Shown: positions 21,327 to 22,946 of the stretch, piece after piece | How positions within the stretch are numbered: the stretch's first letter is position 1 | Layout: each line of letters begins with the position of its first letter | Origin: an uncultured Alistipes sp. | Lineage (GTDB): Bacteria; Bacteroidota; Bacteroidia; Bacteroidales; Rikenellaceae | Direction: 5' to 3' | Assembly: GCA_900542505.1 (NCBI GenBank) | Contig: UQNV01000038.1 | Span: 1 to 22,946 of the forward strand | Length of the DNA: 22,946 bases | Notes under the pieces: generated by a model | The model's input: the letters and a program-made list of their open reading frames with translations, nothing else | What the model was told of the DNA's origin: nothing | The model's database searches: none | Translations under genes and position numbers: made by a program

Positions 21327-22946
21327 ATGACTTTTTACGCACCATTCTGCATCCCCTTCATCGCGGGCGCGGCGCTGATGTTCGCCGTGCTGCTCTGGAA
21401 GTGGGGTACGTGGCTCTGGAAACTGCCGCGTGCCGACAAGATGCTCATTCTGAAGGGACTCCCTACCCGCCGGACGCTGGACGCCCTGTGCGAGGTGGTG
21501 AGCGAATCGCTGCTCCACCGGCGCATCTTCCGGGTCAACCCGCTGCTGGGCTACATGCACATGTCGCTGGCCTTCGGGTGGTTCCTGCTCATTGCGTTCG
21601 GATGGGTAGAGACGCTTTCGTACCTCGGTCTGCGCTGGGTGCCGCTGCAGGGGCATGTCTTCTTCAAGTACTTCGCCACGGGGCTCGAACACAAGCCCTT
21701 CTTCGATTTCGTGATGGACCTGCTGCTGCTCTTCGTCCTCTCGGGCGTGGCGCTGGCGTGGGGCAAGCGTTTCTACTCGAAGGCGATGGGCCTGCGCCGT
21801 ACGACGCGTCACGTCGTGGGCGACCGCGTGGCCCTTTCGGCGCTGTGGTTCATCTTCCCGGCCCGCCTTGTGGCCGAAAGCGTCACCTGCGCCATCTATG
21901 GCGGCGGAGGGTTCCTCACGGGCGGCTTCGGCCACTGGCTGGCCGGCCACGTCGACATGCTCACGCTCATGACGCTCGAGTCGGTCGCCTGGTGGTTCTA
22001 CTCCTCGTGTCTCGGACTCTTCTTCGTAGCGCTGCCCTTCTCGCGCTACATGCACATCTTTACCGAAATTCCGCTCATCTTCCTGCGCCGCTACCGGCTG
22101 CGCTCGACCGAAAAGGAGTCTTCGTACGACCATTTCCAGGTTGAGGCCTGCTCGCGCTGCGGCATCTGCATCGACCCGTGCCAGCTGCAGAGCGTGCTGG
22201 GTATCAACGACGTGCAGTCGGTCTACTTCCTGCGCGACCGCCGCTACCGGATGCTGCGCCTGGCTACGGCCGACAACTGCCTCATGTGCGGCCGCTGTGT
22301 CGAGAAGTGCCCCGTCGATATCGACCTCAATACGCTGCGGCTCAATTCGCGCGACAAGATGCGCAATACGCCCGACGAGCGGCGCTACGGCTACTTCCGC
22401 GTCTACGAGACGGGCTGGACGAAGGCCGACGACTACTTCTCGCCCGAGATGCAGGCGCCGCCGCACAACGCGCGGCCCGTCGTGCTCTACTCGACGACCT
22501 TCACGCGGTCGCTCACCTCGACGCCCTACCTGGCCGACGAGATCGAGCATCTGGTTGCGGAGCGCGATTGGGAGTGGATCTTCATGTTCCACCCGAAGCT
22601 CGACGACCGGGCGGTGATCGACCGCTATGCCCGGATTGCCGCCGCGCACGACAACGTGACCTTCCTCGGCACGACGTTCGACTTCGGGGCACTGCGGCGG
22701 GCCGACGTGCTGCTGTGCGACAGTTCGTCGATCATTCTGGAGTTCATGTTCCTGGACCGCCCCGTCGTGACGTTCCGCAATTCGCACCCGGGGCCTTATC
22801 TGATCGACGTCCAGCGGCCCGAGGAGGTCGGGCCGGCCCTCGAACGGGCCCTCACACGCCCCGAGGAGCTCATGCGCGAGATCCGCGCCTATACGATGCG
22901 GCACGAACCGCACCGCGACGGCCGTTGCTCGGCCCGCGTGCTGGAT
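21327..22946 (+). CDS. Chimeric, partial: membrane HdrE/HdrD-like Fe-S protein joined to a CDP-glycerol glycerophosphotransferase-like C-terminus
   Basis: The ATG at 21327 opens a frame that runs without a stop to the window end (540 codons). Residues 1 to about 240 hold about five membrane segments with HdrE/NarI-like cytochrome b character (LLGYMHMSLAFGWF, FSRYMHIF; histidines could ligate haem). Cys275/278/281/285 and Cys318/321/324/328-Pro bind two 4Fe-4S clusters as in HdrD. In relatives a CCG domain should follow. Instead, from about residue 355 the sequence becomes YFRVYETGWTKADDYF, then VVLYSTTFTRSLTS, FMFHPK and DSSSIILEFMFLDRPVVTF. These match the C-terminal half of teichoic-acid or capsule-type CDP-glycerol glycerophosphotransferases. 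Such a fusion makes no functional sense. Six GATC sites occur only in the second part. It is the last visible gene of the Hdr-like operon. I regard the first ~355 residues as the real gene and the rest as foreign. Confidence 0.8.
   Translation, partial: MTFYAPFCIPFIAGAALMFAVLLWKWGTWLWKLPRADKMLILKGLPTRRTLDALCEVVSESLLHRRIFRVNPLLGYMHMSLAFGWFLLIAFGWVETLSYLGLRWVPLQGHVFFKYFATGLEHKPFFDFVMDLLLLFVLSGVALAWGKRFYSKAMGLRRTTRHVVGDRVALSALWFIFPARLVAESVTCAIYGGGGFLTGGFGHWLAGHVDMLTLMTLESVAWWFYSSCLGLFFVALPFSRYMHIFTEIPLIFLRRYRLRSTEKESSYDHFQVEACSRCGICIDPCQLQSVLGINDVQSVYFLRDRRYRMLRLATADNCLMCGRCVEKCPVDIDLNTLRLNSRDKMRNTPDERRYGYFRVYETGWTKADDYFSPEMQAPPHNARPVVLYSTTFTRSLTSTPYLADEIEHLVAERDWEWIFMFHPKLDDRAVIDRYARIAAAHDNVTFLGTTFDFGALRRADVLLCDSSSIILEFMFLDRPVVTFRNSHPGPYLIDVQRPEEVGPALERALTRPEELMREIRAYTMRHEPHRDGRCSARVLD
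22380..22410. other. putative chimeric junction
   Basis: Protein similarity changes from the HdrD-like Fe-S region (ends about RNTPDERRYGYF) to the glycerophosphotransferase family (begins about FRVYETGW) within these bases, without loss of frame. The exact breakpoint cannot be fixed by eye. A short shared sequence around TACTTCCGCGTCTACGAG may have guided either an assembly overlap or a recombination event. Confidence 0.65.

Noticed and set aside
21237..22913. A minus-strand open frame of 558 codons opposite the last gene
   Set aside because: It has low-complexity Glu/Arg/His/Val composition, no motif, and lies opposite a frame with clear Fe-S and transferase motifs.
21327..22946. A genuine bifunctional electron-transfer/glycerophosphotransferase enzyme
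   Set aside because: Both families are incomplete at the join, the activities are unrelated, and GATC content changes at the same place, so a chimera is the better explanation.

Overview
The window looks like chromosomal DNA from a high-G+C member of the Bacteroidales, most like Alistipes (Rikenellaceae). The grounds are Bacteroidetes-type promoters (a -7 box TAnnTTTG, sometimes with TTTG about 20 bases upstream), A-rich rather than Shine-Dalgarno leaders, lipoproteins with acidic residues after the lipid cysteine, and families typical of the phylum (DUF4290, DUF4492 next to cydAB, DUF4369/thioredoxin-like lipoproteins). The genus is inferred from overall protein character, not from a database match.

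Layout. 1-383: a CCCGACG-rich repeat, then a clear promoter for fabI (384-1253), which ends at a strong terminator. 1613-6001 (minus): an operon of three lipoproteins, the first a 721-residue protein of five fibronectin-III-like repeats. 6458-9470 (minus): a small DUF4492 protein followed by cydA and cydB (cytochrome bd oxidase). 9711-11803 (plus): an NhaC-type antiporter translationally coupled to a HAD phosphatase. 11907-13046 (minus): an NtrC-type regulator without a DNA-binding domain, whose promoter appears to overlap the divergent promoter of a DUF4290 gene (13230-13925). 14044-17531 (plus): a thioredoxin-fold lipoprotein without active-site cysteines, then lpxH, thyA and folA. 18033-22946 (plus): a heterodisulfide-reductase-like (Hdr) electron-transfer operon.

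How the parts fit. FabI and LpxH serve membrane lipid and lipid A synthesis. ThyA makes dTMP and dihydrofolate, and FolA recycles the dihydrofolate. CydAB is a microaerobic quinol oxidase. The Hdr-like set (HdrC, HdrB, short HdrA, a second HdrC-like ferredoxin, and a membrane cytochrome b/Fe-S protein) looks like an anaerobic complex linking a soluble thiol or Fe-S redox pool to the quinone pool. Its physiological substrate cannot be read from this window.

Most important observation. The last gene (21327 to the window end) is an in-frame chimera. Up to about 22390 it is a membrane HdrE/HdrD-like Fe-S protein; after that it is the C-terminal half of a CDP-glycerol glycerophosphotransferase-like protein. 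The same boundary shows in base composition. Reading by eye, I found no GATC anywhere in 1-22540, then six between 22541 and 22883. The final ~500 bases therefore probably come from another genome, either by assembly chimerism or by recent recombination.
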